From Bacteroides fragilis (lineage in GTDB: Bacteria > Bacteroidota > Bacteroidia > Bacteroidales > Bacteroidaceae): a stretch of 64,000 bases of DNA. A program made the translations under genes and the position numbers. Below the pieces are notes generated by a model. That model searched no databases, was not told where the DNA came from, and was given only the letters and a program-made list of their open reading frames with translations. This document shows positions 36,836 through 46,045 of this stretch, in pieces. The stretch spans positions 62,001-126,000 of the forward strand of contig NZ_SZUU01000012.1 in NCBI RefSeq assembly GCF_019583405.1, written 5' to 3'. Numbering within the stretch: the first letter of the stretch is position 1; every line of letters starts with the position of its first letter.

Positions 36836-38245
36836 ATGAAGAAACTGAACTTATTTATTTTATTCTCTTTTTATTTTTCGATTATCACCTGGGGGCAGGC
36901 CAACTTTGCAGCGATTGATTCACTTGTTAAAAAGGAGTTGCCTCAAGGTTCCGAGGTTGGTATTTCCGTGTATGATCTGACTGCCCGGAAGACACTCTAC
37001 ACCTATCGCGATACCAAACTTTCGCGTCCGGCATCTACCATGAAACTTTTAACTACCATTACTGCACTTGCCCGGCCGGATGCAGATGAACCTTTTTGTA
37101 CTGAGGTGTGGTATAAAGGTACAATAGAGCATGATACACTTTGCGGAGATATCTATGTGATTGGCGGGTTCGATCCGGAGTTTGATGATGAAGGAATGAA
37201 TGCATTGGTAGAGGAAGTGATTACTTTCCCTTTCTCAGTGCTGAAAGGAAATATTTACGGAGATATATCGATGAAGGATTCTCTCTATTGGGGAAGCGGT
37301 TGGGCATGGGATGATACCCCCTATTCTTTTCAGCCCTATTTATCACCATTAATGTATCATAAAGGCATCGTAAAAGTGACAGCTGTTCCGGGGACAATAC
37401 AAGGTGATTCGGCACGTTTAAGCTTTGAGCCGTCATCGTCTTATTATACTGTGACCAATGAAACTAAAACACGTACATCTTCTGCCGGTAAATTCTCTGT
37501 GTCAAGAGGTTGGCTGGAAAATAAAAATAATCTTATTGTCAGTGGAAATGTTGAGAATAGAAAAACAGGTGATATAAATGTGTATTCTTCGCAGGATTTT
37601 TTCATGCATACTTTTGTCGAACGTTTACGTAATAAAGGTATTGAGATTTCAGATCATTATGCTTTCGACAGCTTTCGTTCCGACAGTCTTTCTACTTGTA
37701 TGGCACGTTGGGAGTGTCCGGTTCAGGATGTGATAGCCCAGATTATGAAAGAGAGTGATAATTTGAATGCGGAAGCACTACTTTGTCGTTTAGGTGCTCA
37801 GGCCACAGGTAAGAAGCAGGTTTCGGCTAAAGACGGAATTGAGGAAATTCATCGATTGATTCAGGATTTGGGACATGATCCGGATAACTATAAGATAGCT
37901 GATGGTTGTGGATTGTCCAATTACGACTACCTCTCTCCCGCCCTGCTGGTTGATTTTTTGAAGTTTGCTTACTCGCGGACAGATATTTTCCGGAAATTAT
38001 ATAAGGCTCTTCCGGTTGCAGGCATCGATGGAACACTAAAAAATCGTATGAAACAAGGGGCGGCGTTTAAGAATGTACATGCCAAGACCGGTTCTTATAC
38101 TGCTATTAATACATTAGCCGGCTATCTTAAGATGGCCAATGGACACCTGGTGGCATTTGCCATAATGAACCAGAATGTACTTTCAGCCGCCAAAGCAAGG
38201 CATTTTCAAAATAAGGTATGCGAGATACTGGCAAACCATAAATGA
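36836..38245 (+). CDS. dacB: D-alanyl-D-alanine carboxypeptidase/endopeptidase (PBP4, S13)
   Basis: 469 aa with a signal peptide ending about residue 21. Penicillin-binding protein of peptidase family S13 that trims or cleaves peptidoglycan cross-links in the periplasm. SxxK is S67-TM-K70 (RPASTMK), SxN is SDN in KESDNLNAE, and KTG is K417-TG (HAKTGSY). The usual PBP4 inserted domains lie between the first two motifs. Confidence 0.92.
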   Translation: MKKLNLFILFSFYFSIITWGQANFAAIDSLVKKELPQGSEVGISVYDLTARKTLYTYRDTKLSRPASTMKLLTTITALARPDADEPFCTEVWYKGTIEHDTLCGDIYVIGGFDPEFDDEGMNALVEEVITFPFSVLKGNIYGDISMKDSLYWGSGWAWDDTPYSFQPYLSPLMYHKGIVKVTAVPGTIQGDSARLSFEPSSSYYTVTNETKTRTSSAGKFSVSRGWLENKNNLIVSGNVENRKTGDINVYSSQDFFMHTFVERLRNKGIEISDHYAFDSFRSDSLSTCMARWECPVQDVIAQIMKESDNLNAEALLCRLGAQATGKKQVSAKDGIEEIHRLIQDLGHDPDNYKIADGCGLSNYDYLSPALLVDFLKFAYSRTDIFRKLYKALPVAGIDGTLKNRMKQGAAFKNVHAKTGSYTAINTLAGYLKMANGHLVAFAIMNQNVLSAAKARHFQNKVCEILANHK

Positions 38246-38246
38246 C

Positions 38247-38289
38247 GAACGATGAACCGACTGTGATTTCCGCAGTCGGTTCATCGTTC
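38247..38289. terminator. Bidirectional terminator-like hairpin between dacB and the CoA-transferase
   Basis: Perfect 17-bp arms GAACGATGAACCGACTG / CAGTCGGTTCATCGTTC around a 9-nt loop, between two convergent genes (it starts 2 nt past the dacB stop). Confidence 0.75.
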
Positions 38290-38294
38290 CCCGT

Positions 38295-39794
38295 TTATCG
38301 TTCATATTCTGCCCAGTTCACATTTTTCATGTTTCCGCTTTTAGCCAGTTCGGCGTGCATTCCCAAAGCGGCTTGAATGGCATGAGGAGTCTGTGACCTA
38401 TTACCTGCCAGCTTCAGGTAATCCCATAGAATCTGTTTGTAATCCGGGTGTGCGCAATTCTCAATGATTGCTTGCGCTCTTTCTTTCGGGCTCTTACCGC
38501 GTAAATCGGCTACTCCTTGTTCGGTAATAATAATGTTGACGGAGTGCTCGCTATGATCCATATGAGAAACCATCGGAACGATAGAGCTGATCTTACCTTC
38601 CTTGGCCACTGACGGACAGGTAAAGATGGAGATATAAGCATTGCGTGTAAAGTCTCCCGAACCGCCGATACCGTTCATCATCTTGGTTCCGCCGATGTGG
38701 GTAGAGTTTACATTGCCATAGATATCCGCTTCGATGGCTGTATTGATAGAGATGATGCCTAAACGTCGAACTACTTCGGGGCTGTTAGAGATCTCTGACG
38801 GGCGGAGAATCAGCTTGTCACGGAAAAAGTCCATATCGTCATAAATGCCCTGCAGGCAATCGTTGGTTACGGTCAATGAACAGGCACTACCGAACTTTAC
38901 ACGTCCTTCGCGAATCAAACCGATCACAGAGTTTTGGATAACTTCTGTATACATTTCGAAAGCAGGGATTGTTTTGTCACGTCCCAATGCACCCAAAACA
39001 GCATTTGCAATGTTGCCTACTCCCGATTGTAACGGAAGGAAGGTAGAAGGAATAATGCCGCGCTTCATATCGGCAGCCAGGAAGTCGGCTACGTTCTGAC
39101 CGATTTTATCGGTAATAGGATCGGCATCTGCAAACGAGCGAGCTTCATCGGGCCAGTTTGTTTCTACTATACCTACGATCTTTTTCGGGTCGACCTGTAT
39201 ATAGGGTTGTCCGATGCGGTCACTCGGTTTATAGATCGGAATTTCACGGCGATAAGGCGGATCGAGCGGTTCGTATACGTCATGCATTCCCATCATGTTT
39301 TTGCTGTGTGCACTGTTCAGCTCGACAATGATCTGATCGGCCAGACGACAGACAGTCGGAGCAATTCCGCCGGCAGCCGTCAGGTAAATTTTTCCATCCG
39401 GAGTTACTTCGCAGGCTTCGATAATGGCTACATTCACTTTTCCCATGAATCCATAGCGTACCTCTTGTGCCATTTGTGAAAGGTGAATGTCATTATAGGC
39501 AATCTCACCGTTGTTCACAGCTTTGCGGAAATCGGGGTTGGTGGTGTAAGGGGCACGATAGCGGATGGCTTTTACACGTGATAATATACCGTCACATGAA
39601 TCGCCGGTAGAGGCTCCGGTAAAGATGCCGATTTGGAAAGGATTCCCTTTTGCGTGTTCCGCTTCCGCTATTTTTGCTATTTCGGAAGTAACCGCTTTGG
39701 CCGTTCCTGCGGGTGTGAAACCGCTGAGGCCGATGTTGTAGCCATGTTTGACAAGGCTGGCAGCTTCTGCTGCAGAAATGGATTTGAATGCCAT
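38295..39794 (-). CDS. Acetyl-CoA hydrolase/succinate-CoA transferase family protein
   Basis: 499 aa. Class I CoA-transferase of the Cat1/Ach1 type. GIGGSGDF (about 402-409) forms the CoA site, and ITEQGVADLRGKSPKERA carries the catalytic glutamate. In Bacteroides such an enzyme probably exchanges CoA among succinate, acetate and propionate during fermentation (inference). Preceded by a small membrane-anchored ORF 36 nt upstream. Confidence 0.88.
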   Translation of the reverse strand: MAFKSISAAEAASLVKHGYNIGLSGFTPAGTAKAVTSEIAKIAEAEHAKGNPFQIGIFTGASTGDSCDGILSRVKAIRYRAPYTTNPDFRKAVNNGEIAYNDIHLSQMAQEVRYGFMGKVNVAIIEACEVTPDGKIYLTAAGGIAPTVCRLADQIIVELNSAHSKNMMGMHDVYEPLDPPYRREIPIYKPSDRIGQPYIQVDPKKIVGIVETNWPDEARSFADADPITDKIGQNVADFLAADMKRGIIPSTFLPLQSGVGNIANAVLGALGRDKTIPAFEMYTEVIQNSVIGLIREGRVKFGSACSLTVTNDCLQGIYDDMDFFRDKLILRPSEISNSPEVVRRLGIISINTAIEADIYGNVNSTHIGGTKMMNGIGGSGDFTRNAYISIFTCPSVAKEGKISSIVPMVSHMDHSEHSVNIIITEQGVADLRGKSPKERAQAIIENCAHPDYKQILWDYLKLAGNRSQTPHAIQAALGMHAELAKSGNMKNVNWAEYER

Positions 39795-39830
39795 AATTAT
39801 AGTATTATTTTCGTGTTAGGAATAATTATT

Positions 39831-40160
39831 TCAATATTTTCTATTTAAGATCTCGGACCAGATAATGGCTTTTCGGGTGTCTTCGGCCGAATGAATGGTA
39901 AATTCCGGGTCGTTGGTCGGAGTCGTTTCTGTCTTTTGAGAAACTTTTCTATTGTTTTTTACTTCCACTTTCTGAGAAGTGGGTTGGGGATGTAATGGTT
40001 GGTATTTTCGCGTGACTTTCAGAACTTCCGGTTCTTCAGTATCCGGAATGGGTATGAAAGGCTTTTGGGCAGATCTTTCTGTTTTGTTCTTTTTGATCTG
40101 TCTGATAAGAGGTAATGCGAAAGCAGCCATAATGACGAGGACTTTTACAATATCATCCAT
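39831..40160 (-). CDS. Small hypothetical protein with N-terminal membrane anchor
   Basis: 109 aa. One hydrophobic helix (about 5-20), then a basic, Pro/Thr/Lys-rich low-complexity stretch, then IHSAEDTRKAIIWSEILNRKY. No family recognised. Immediately upstream of the CoA-transferase gene on the same strand, so it may be transcribed with it. It could tether something to the inner membrane, but nothing shows what. Confidence 0.6.
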   Translation of the reverse strand: MDDIVKVLVIMAAFALPLIRQIKKNKTERSAQKPFIPIPDTEEPEVLKVTRKYQPLHPQPTSQKVEVKNNRKVSQKTETTPTNDPEFTIHSAEDTRKAIIWSEILNRKY

Positions 40161-40229
40161 AGTACTTTTATTTTCTACAGTCCGCCAAAGTTATACATTT
40201 AATCTGATTGATACCAATATTTTGGCATG

Positions 40230-40320
40230 AAAAAAGGGCAGCTTCACAGCTCCCCTTAATTTTTTTAACCTAAACCTTAACTATGAAAAAATCTAATGTT
40301 TCTTTCATTGCACAAATGTG
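40230..40320 (-). ncRNA. Candidate small RNA, diverged third copy (C)
   Basis: On the minus strand it repeats the architecture of copies A and B: CACATTTG (plus 40313-40320, one off consensus), a TTTTTCATAGTTAAGG block, then a hairpin AAGGGGAGCT-GTGA-AGCTGCCCTT and T-run (plus 40230-40257), ending in ATGCC as in A and B. The plus-strand reading of the same stretch gives a 42-codon ORF with no protein character, which I reject. Distance between -7 and the conserved block is about 15 nt longer than in A and B. Confidence 0.45.
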
Positions 40321-40456
40321 TGAAATAAAATTAATAGTGCCAAATCCTTACGCCAAAAATGTTTGTTCTATTAACATAAATTATTCTTTTGACTCTAAAT
40401 TGATAAGCTAAGGTGTTATTTTAGTTTCATTTTACAACTTTTTGAGGATGAAGCAG

Positions 40457-40464
40457 TATCTTTG
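40457..40464 (+). promoter_or_regulatory. miaB promoter -7 element
   Basis: TATCTTTG, 26 nt upstream of the miaB ATG; consensus TAnnTTTG. Confidence 0.55.
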
Positions 40465-40490
40465 CGGGCACAAATTTAAATTCTGAATTT

Positions 40491-41864
40491 ATGAACGAAT
40501 TGACGGGAGCGGACTTTAAATCCGCAACTGCTGATGACAACAAGAAGTTGTTTATCGAGACTTATGGCTGCCAAATGAATGTGGCAGATAGTGAAGTAAT
40601 CGCCTCTGTGATGCAAATGGCGGGTTATTCGGTTGCCGAAACGCTGGAAGAGGCTGATGCGGTGTTTATGAATACCTGCTCTATCCGTGACAATGCCGAA
40701 CAGAAGATTCTGAATCGCCTGGAGTTCTTCCATTCAATGAAGAAAAAGAAGAAGCATCTGATTGTAGGCGTATTGGGCTGTATGGCCGAGCGGGTAAAAG
40801 ATGATCTGATAGAACATCATCATGTGGATCTTGTAGTAGGACCGGATGCTTATCTGACTCTTCCGGAACTGATCGCTTCGGTCGAGGCGGGTGAGAAGGC
40901 AATGAATGTAGAACTTTCGACTACTGAAACCTACCGGGATGTGATTCCTTCGCGTATCTGTGGTAACCATATCTCCGGATTTGTATCAATCATGCGCGGA
41001 TGCAATAACTTTTGTACCTATTGTATTGTGCCTTATACCCGTGGACGTGAACGTAGCCGGGATGTGGAGAGTATATTGAATGAAGTGGCCGATTTGGTAT
41101 CAAAAGGTTACAAAGAGATCACTCTGCTGGGGCAGAATGTAAACTCTTATCGTTTCGAGAAGGAGGGGGGAGAAGTAGTTACTTTCCCAATGTTACTTCG
41201 CCTGGTGGCTGAGGCTGCACCGGGAATACGTGTCCGTTTCACCACTTCGCACCCCAAAGATATGAGTGATGAAACCTTGGAGGTGATTGCACAGGTTCCT
41301 AACGTATGCAAACACATTCACCTTCCCGTACAAAGCGGAAGTTCGCGTATCCTGAAATTGATGAATCGCAAATATACGCGGGAATGGTATCTGGACCGGG
41401 TGGCGGCTATCAAACGTATTGTACCCGATTGCGGACTTACTACCGATATATTTTCCGGTTTCCATTCCGAAACAGAAGAAGACCATCAGGAATCACTTTC
41501 GCTGATGGAAGTTTGCGGTTATGATGCAGCATTTATGTTTAAATATTCGGAGCGTCCCGGCACTTATGCTTCCAAGCATCTGGAGGACAATGTTCCCGAA
41601 GAGATAAAAGTCCGTCGGCTGAATGAAATCATTGCTTTGCAGAATCGCTTGTCGGCCGAATCCAATAATCGTTGCATCGGTAAAACGTACGAAGTGTTGG
41701 TTGAAGGTGTTTCGAAGCGTTCACGCGAGCAGCTGTTCGGCCGGACCGAACAGAATAGGGTAGTGGTATTCGACCGCGGAACTCACCGGATAGGTGATTT
41801 CGTGAATGTGAGAATCACAGAAGCCAGTTCTGCCACATTGAAAGGTGAAGAAGTCTTCGGCTAA
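40491..41864 (+). CDS. miaB: tRNA-2-methylthio-N6-dimethylallyladenosine synthase
   Basis: 457 aa. Radical SAM methylthiotransferase that adds the 2-methylthio group to i6A37 of tRNAs reading UNN codons. UPF0004 domain Cys C27, C63 and C97 bind the second cluster; the radical SAM cluster is C171, C175, C178 (RGCNNFCTYCIVPYTRG). C-terminal TRAM domain present. Cytoplasmic, own promoter and terminator. Confidence 0.96.
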   Translation: MNELTGADFKSATADDNKKLFIETYGCQMNVADSEVIASVMQMAGYSVAETLEEADAVFMNTCSIRDNAEQKILNRLEFFHSMKKKKKHLIVGVLGCMAERVKDDLIEHHHVDLVVGPDAYLTLPELIASVEAGEKAMNVELSTTETYRDVIPSRICGNHISGFVSIMRGCNNFCTYCIVPYTRGRERSRDVESILNEVADLVSKGYKEITLLGQNVNSYRFEKEGGEVVTFPMLLRLVAEAAPGIRVRFTTSHPKDMSDETLEVIAQVPNVCKHIHLPVQSGSSRILKLMNRKYTREWYLDRVAAIKRIVPDCGLTTDIFSGFHSETEEDHQESLSLMEVCGYDAAFMFKYSERPGTYASKHLEDNVPEEIKVRRLNEIIALQNRLSAESNNRCIGKTYEVLVEGVSKRSREQLFGRTEQNRVVVFDRGTHRIGDFVNVRITEASSATLKGEEVFG

Positions 41865-41890
41865 TCCGGGTTTTTGTATATAAGATAAAA

Positions 41891-41925
41891 AAGGTGTAGT
41901 CATCCGGAAGGTATGACTGCACCTT
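41891..41925 (+). terminator. miaB terminator
   Basis: Stem AAGGTGTAGTCAT / ATGACTGCACCTT (one G-U pair), 26 nt after the miaB stop, followed by TGTTTGTT; it immediately precedes the GH29 promoter. Confidence 0.75.
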
Positions 41926-41926
41926 G

Positions 41927-41957
41927 TTTGTTATATGGTTACATTGTTTTATCTTTG
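41927..41957 (+). promoter_or_regulatory. Promoter of the GH29-GH2 unit
   Basis: TTTG (41927-41930), exactly 19 nt, TATCTTTG (41950-41957); a perfect Bacteroides promoter, 25 nt before the ATG. Confidence 0.75.
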
Positions 41958-41982
41958 TGCGTACCTTAGAAAATAGAACACT

Positions 41983-43401
41983 ATGAAGAACAAATTATTT
42001 ATTTTATTTGCATTTTGTATTTCAGTTCATGTTTATGCTCAACAGTCTTCCAGGGAGATACCTTTAAAATATGGAGCTACCAACATTGGCAAACGTCAGG
42101 ATGATGCTATGAAGCGGTTTCGCGACAATCGTCTCGGAGAATTTATTCATTGGGGACTGTATGCCATTCCCGGTGGCGAATGGAAAGGTAAAGTATATCA
42201 TGGGGCTGCCGAATGGCTGAAATCATGGGCCAAAGTCCCTGCTGCCGATTGGCTGGAACTGATGAAACAATGGAATCCTGTTAAGTTCGATGCCAGACAA
42301 TGGGCCCGGATGGCCAAAGAGATGGGAGTGAAATACGTTAAGATTACGACAAAACATCATGAAGGTTTCTGTCTCTGGCCCAGTCAATACAGTCAGTATA
42401 CCGTAGCGCAGACGCCTTATAGAAAAGATATCTTAGGTGAATTGGTGAAAGCTTACAATGATGAAGGTATCGACGTACATTTCTACTTCTCGGTGATGGA
42501 TTGGAGTCATCCCGATTATCGTTATGAGATTTCATCGAAAGAAGACAGTGTTGCTTTCAGCCGTTTTCTGACTTTTACCGATAATCAGTTAAAAGAATTA
42601 GCTATCCGCTATCCGACGGTTAAGGACTTTTGGTTTGACGGAACCTGGGATACAAGTATTAAAAAGAACGGTTGGTGGACGGCTCATGCCGAACAAATGC
42701 TGAAAGAGCTTGTTCCGGGAGTTACCATTAACAGCCGGCTTCGTGCCGATGATTACGGTAAGAGGCACTTTGACAGCAATGGTCGTCTTATGGGAGATTA
42801 TGAGTCGGGGTATGAACGCCGTCTTCCCGATCCGGTGAAAGACCTGCGGGTGACTAAATGGGACTGGGAAGCTTGTATGACTGTTCCCGAAAATCAGTGG
42901 GGATATCACAAGGATTGGTCGTTGAGCTATGTTAAAACCCCGATAGAGGTGATCGACCGCATTGTGCATGCGGTGTCGATGGGAGGAAATATGGTAGTGA
43001 ATTTCGGTCCTCAGCCCGATGGAGACTTCCGTTCGGAAGAGAAAGAGTTGGCGATGGCATTGGGATGCTGGATGAAGAAGTATGGTGAATGTATATATGG
43101 ATGCGACTATGCCGGATGGGATAAGCAGGACTGGGGATACTATACCCGTAAGGGGCAAGAGGTATACATGGTTGTATTTAATCGTCCCTATTCGGGACTT
43201 CTTAAAGTAAAGGTTCCCAAAGGTACCGAAATAGAAAGAGCCGTTTTGCCGGACGGACAGGCAGTAAAGGTAACTGAGACTGCCCGGAACGAATATAATG
43301 TGGCCATGCCTTTGCAAGATCCGGACGAACCGTTTATAATCAAACTACAGGTTAAGGAGGCCTCCGGAGCAGCAGACGGATATCGGGACGCATTGACGTA
43401 A
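41983..43401 (+). CDS. Secreted GH29 alpha-L-fucosidase
   Basis: 472 aa with a signal peptide ending at VYAQ (about residue 20). Retaining exo-fucosidase fold. The catalytic nucleophile is D219 in FWFDG (family motif), with KHHEGF (124-129) and LGEFIHWGLY lining the pocket. C-terminal beta domain (about 385-458). First gene of a two-gene unit with a GH2 enzyme, 54 nt gap, suggesting stepwise removal of fucose then a galactosyl-type residue from a host or plant glycan (inference). No SusC/D here. Confidence 0.92.
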   Translation: MKNKLFILFAFCISVHVYAQQSSREIPLKYGATNIGKRQDDAMKRFRDNRLGEFIHWGLYAIPGGEWKGKVYHGAAEWLKSWAKVPAADWLELMKQWNPVKFDARQWARMAKEMGVKYVKITTKHHEGFCLWPSQYSQYTVAQTPYRKDILGELVKAYNDEGIDVHFYFSVMDWSHPDYRYEISSKEDSVAFSRFLTFTDNQLKELAIRYPTVKDFWFDGTWDTSIKKNGWWTAHAEQMLKELVPGVTINSRLRADDYGKRHFDSNGRLMGDYESGYERRLPDPVKDLRVTKWDWEACMTVPENQWGYHKDWSLSYVKTPIEVIDRIVHAVSMGGNMVVNFGPQPDGDFRSEEKELAMALGCWMKKYGECIYGCDYAGWDKQDWGYYTRKGQEVYMVVFNRPYSGLLKVKVPKGTEIERAVLPDGQAVKVTETARNEYNVAMPLQDPDEPFIIKLQVKEASGAADGYRDALT

Positions 43402-43455
43402 CGGCATCCCGTCACGCTATGCACTTGCTTTAACGAACCATTAAAACAAAATATC

Positions 43456-45570
43456 ATGAGAAAACTATCTTATTTAATCATCGTGTGCTTATACTTGTGC
43501 AGTGGTGTCATTCCTCTGATGGCACGTCAGGTCACGGCTTTCAATACCGGTTGGCAATTTAAGAAAGGTCCTTTTGCTACAGATCCGATGCGGGCCGCCT
43601 CCCAATGGGATGGAAAGTGGGAAACGGTCGAAATTCCACATACCTGGAATGCCATGGATATGCAGGTACAGTCGGGCTCTTTCTACGAAGGGGCAGGCTA
43701 CTACCGCAAAACACAGTTCTTTCCCCACGACCTGGAGGGTAAGCGTGTTTTTTTGCGTTTCGAAGGGGTAGGAGCCTGTGCCGAAGTGTACGTCAACGGG
43801 AAACTGACAGGTACGCACAAAGGTGGTTATTCTGCCTTTGCATGCGAAATAGGTACAGCGCTCAAACTCGGTGCCGAGAATGAAATCGTTGTTAAAGCTG
43901 ACAATAAAGCCCGCCCCGATGTAATTCCGGTCAATCAGAATCTTTTCGGTGTCTACGGCGGTATTTACCGTCCCGTATGGCTGATTGTAACCGAACAGAA
44001 TAATATAACGGTTACCGATTGTGCCTCGCCGGGTGTCTACATCACCCAAAAGGATGTATCAAGGAAATCGGCCGATATCACCGTAAAAGTGAAATTGGAT
44101 AATGCCGGACTTCAACCTGCTGCTGTGACACTCGAAAATACCATTTATACGCAGGAGGGCCGGAAAGTCGGCACACACAGCCGGTCGTTTGATTTGAGTC
44201 CGCAAGGGACACAAACTTATTTGTCCACTTTTAAACTGAAGAACCCACATCTCTGGCAGGGACGTAAAGATCCGTATCTTTATAAAGTTGTCTGCAGGCT
44301 GATGGCAGGTGGGAAAGTGATTGATGAAGTGGTGCAGCCTCTCGGTGTGCGTAAGTACGAGATAGTAGCCGGAAAAGGTTTTTTCCTGAACGGTGAGAAG
44401 TATCCGATGTATGGTGTAACCCGTCATCAGGATTGGTGGGGATTGGGGAGCGCCCTTAAAAACGAACATCACGATTTCGATTTGGCCGCCATTATGGATG
44501 TAGGAGCCACTACCGTCCGTTTTGCCCACTACCAGCAATCAGACTACCTTTATTCGCGCTGTGATACATTGGGACTGATTCTCTGGGCCGAAATACCTTG
44601 TGTAAACCGGGTGACCGGATACGAAACCGAGAATGCGCAAAGCCAGCTTCGCGAGTTGATCCGCCAGAGTTTTAATCACCCTTCCATCTATGTGTGGGGG
44701 CTTCACAACGAAGTGTATCAGCCACATGAATATACGGCTGCATTGACCCGGTCTCTCCATGATCTTGCCAAGACAGAAGATCCGGACCGTTACACTGTTT
44801 CGGTCAACGGATATGGACACATGAATCATCCGGTCAACCTGAATGCGGATATACAGGGTATGAACCGTTATTTCGGCTGGTACGAGAAAAAGATACAGGA
44901 CATCAAGCCTTGGGTGGAGCAACTCGAAAAGGAGTACCCTTATCAGAAGCTGATGTTGACCGAATATGGTGCCGATGCCAACCTGGCTCATCAGACCGAA
45001 TATCTGGGTGATGCTCTGAATTGGGGCAAGCCATTCTATCCGGAAACGTTCCAGACTAAGACACACGAATATCAGTGGAGTGTCATCAAAGACCATCCCT
45101 ATATCATCGCTTCTTATCTTTGGAATATGTTCGATTTTGCCGTACCGATGTGGACACGTGGTGGTGTTCCGGCACGTAATATGAAAGGGCTGATTACCTT
45201 TGACCGTAAAATAAAGAAAGATTCTTATTTCTGGTACAAAGCCAACTGGAGCGAAGAGCCTGTTCTCTATCTCACGCAACGCCGTAATGCCGACCGTGAG
45301 AAGCGGACAACTGCCGTTACCGTCTATTCCAACATAGGAACTCCTAAAGTATATCTGAATGGGCAAGAGCTGAGCGGCATCCGCAATGGATATACCGATG
45401 TGCACTATGTGTTTGACAATGTGTCGCTTGCCGACGGGAAGAATATGCTCAAAGCCGTAGTTTCAGTCAGAGGGAAGGAATATGTTGACGAGATTGAATG
45501 GAACTATTCCGGTGAGAAAAACCGGGAGATCGATTCATACGAAAATAAGGATGAACATTCGGGTTTCTGA
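43456..45570 (+). CDS. Secreted GH2 glycosidase (beta-galactosidase-like)
   Basis: 704 aa with a signal peptide (about 1-24). Sugar-binding domain (about 30-180), Ig-like domain, then the TIM barrel with acid/base E419 (WGLHNEV) and nucleophile E503 (MLTEYG). Length is shorter than LacZ (1,024 aa) and fits compact Bacteroides GH2 enzymes. Beta-galactosidase is likely but beta-glucuronidase or mannosidase is not excluded. Cotranscribed with the GH29 gene. Confidence 0.9.
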   Translation: MRKLSYLIIVCLYLCSGVIPLMARQVTAFNTGWQFKKGPFATDPMRAASQWDGKWETVEIPHTWNAMDMQVQSGSFYEGAGYYRKTQFFPHDLEGKRVFLRFEGVGACAEVYVNGKLTGTHKGGYSAFACEIGTALKLGAENEIVVKADNKARPDVIPVNQNLFGVYGGIYRPVWLIVTEQNNITVTDCASPGVYITQKDVSRKSADITVKVKLDNAGLQPAAVTLENTIYTQEGRKVGTHSRSFDLSPQGTQTYLSTFKLKNPHLWQGRKDPYLYKVVCRLMAGGKVIDEVVQPLGVRKYEIVAGKGFFLNGEKYPMYGVTRHQDWWGLGSALKNEHHDFDLAAIMDVGATTVRFAHYQQSDYLYSRCDTLGLILWAEIPCVNRVTGYETENAQSQLRELIRQSFNHPSIYVWGLHNEVYQPHEYTAALTRSLHDLAKTEDPDRYTVSVNGYGHMNHPVNLNADIQGMNRYFGWYEKKIQDIKPWVEQLEKEYPYQKLMLTEYGADANLAHQTEYLGDALNWGKPFYPETFQTKTHEYQWSVIKDHPYIIASYLWNMFDFAVPMWTRGGVPARNMKGLITFDRKIKKDSYFWYKANWSEEPVLYLTQRRNADREKRTTAVTVYSNIGTPKVYLNGQELSGIRNGYTDVHYVFDNVSLADGKNMLKAVVSVRGKEYVDEIEWNYSGEKNREIDSYENKDEHSGF

Positions 45571-46045
45571 TAGTAGATTTCAAAAATCATCCTTTCCTAC
45601 GAAAAATGCATTTTCATCTTCCATCTTCCACCCTTATAGAGATAAACGGCTGTCTATCATGTCTATATCGCGGTGGAAGATCGCGTTTTTAAGCCGTTTA
45701 TCTTCCACCTTTATCTTCCATCTTCCACCTCCGTATTTAAGGAGTAAATAGACTGTAGATATTTAATATACAAATACATAGAGTCGGTATTCTATCTGTT
45801 TGTGTCCTTTATTGTATTTTGTTTTTCTTGCTACCTTTAGTGAAAATGGTCTTTTCTTTATCCCGTCCCGCATACCCGGGCTGATGAGCCCGCATACCTG
45901 GGCCGATGGGCCCGGGTATGCGGGACGGGATAATGATGCTGTATAAAGATGTAATACTCTTATTATAAGTATGTTATGAAATGAAGATAAATGACATGTT
46001 TTCTTTTGAATTTTCTTCTTGAATAGAGTATAAAGCCTTGTAGTT
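45571..46045. other. Intergenic region with stacked inverted repeats
   Basis: No gene. From 45590 to 45740 the words ATCTTCCA and CTTCCACC recur on both strands, including GATAAACGGCT pairing with AGCCGTTTATC and a central CGCGGTGGAAGATCGCG. From 45858 to 45933 there is a perfect 24-bp inverted repeat (see next entry). Confidence 0.7.
45858..45933. repeat. Perfect 24-bp inverted repeat with GC-rich nested stem
   Basis: Arms 45858-45881 and 45910-45933 are exact complements (TTATCCCGTCCCGCATACCC... and its mirror). The 28-nt loop contains a second short stem (AGCCC...GGGCC). Strikingly GC-rich in an AT-rich neighbourhood. It lies between the ends of convergent genes (GH2 and the hybrid regulator). 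Confidence 0.85.

Noticed and set aside
40283..40411. A 42-codon ORF beginning MKKSNVSF
   Set aside because: It reads across the antisense of the candidate small RNA copy C; the conserved features are RNA-like (terminator, promoter), not protein-like.
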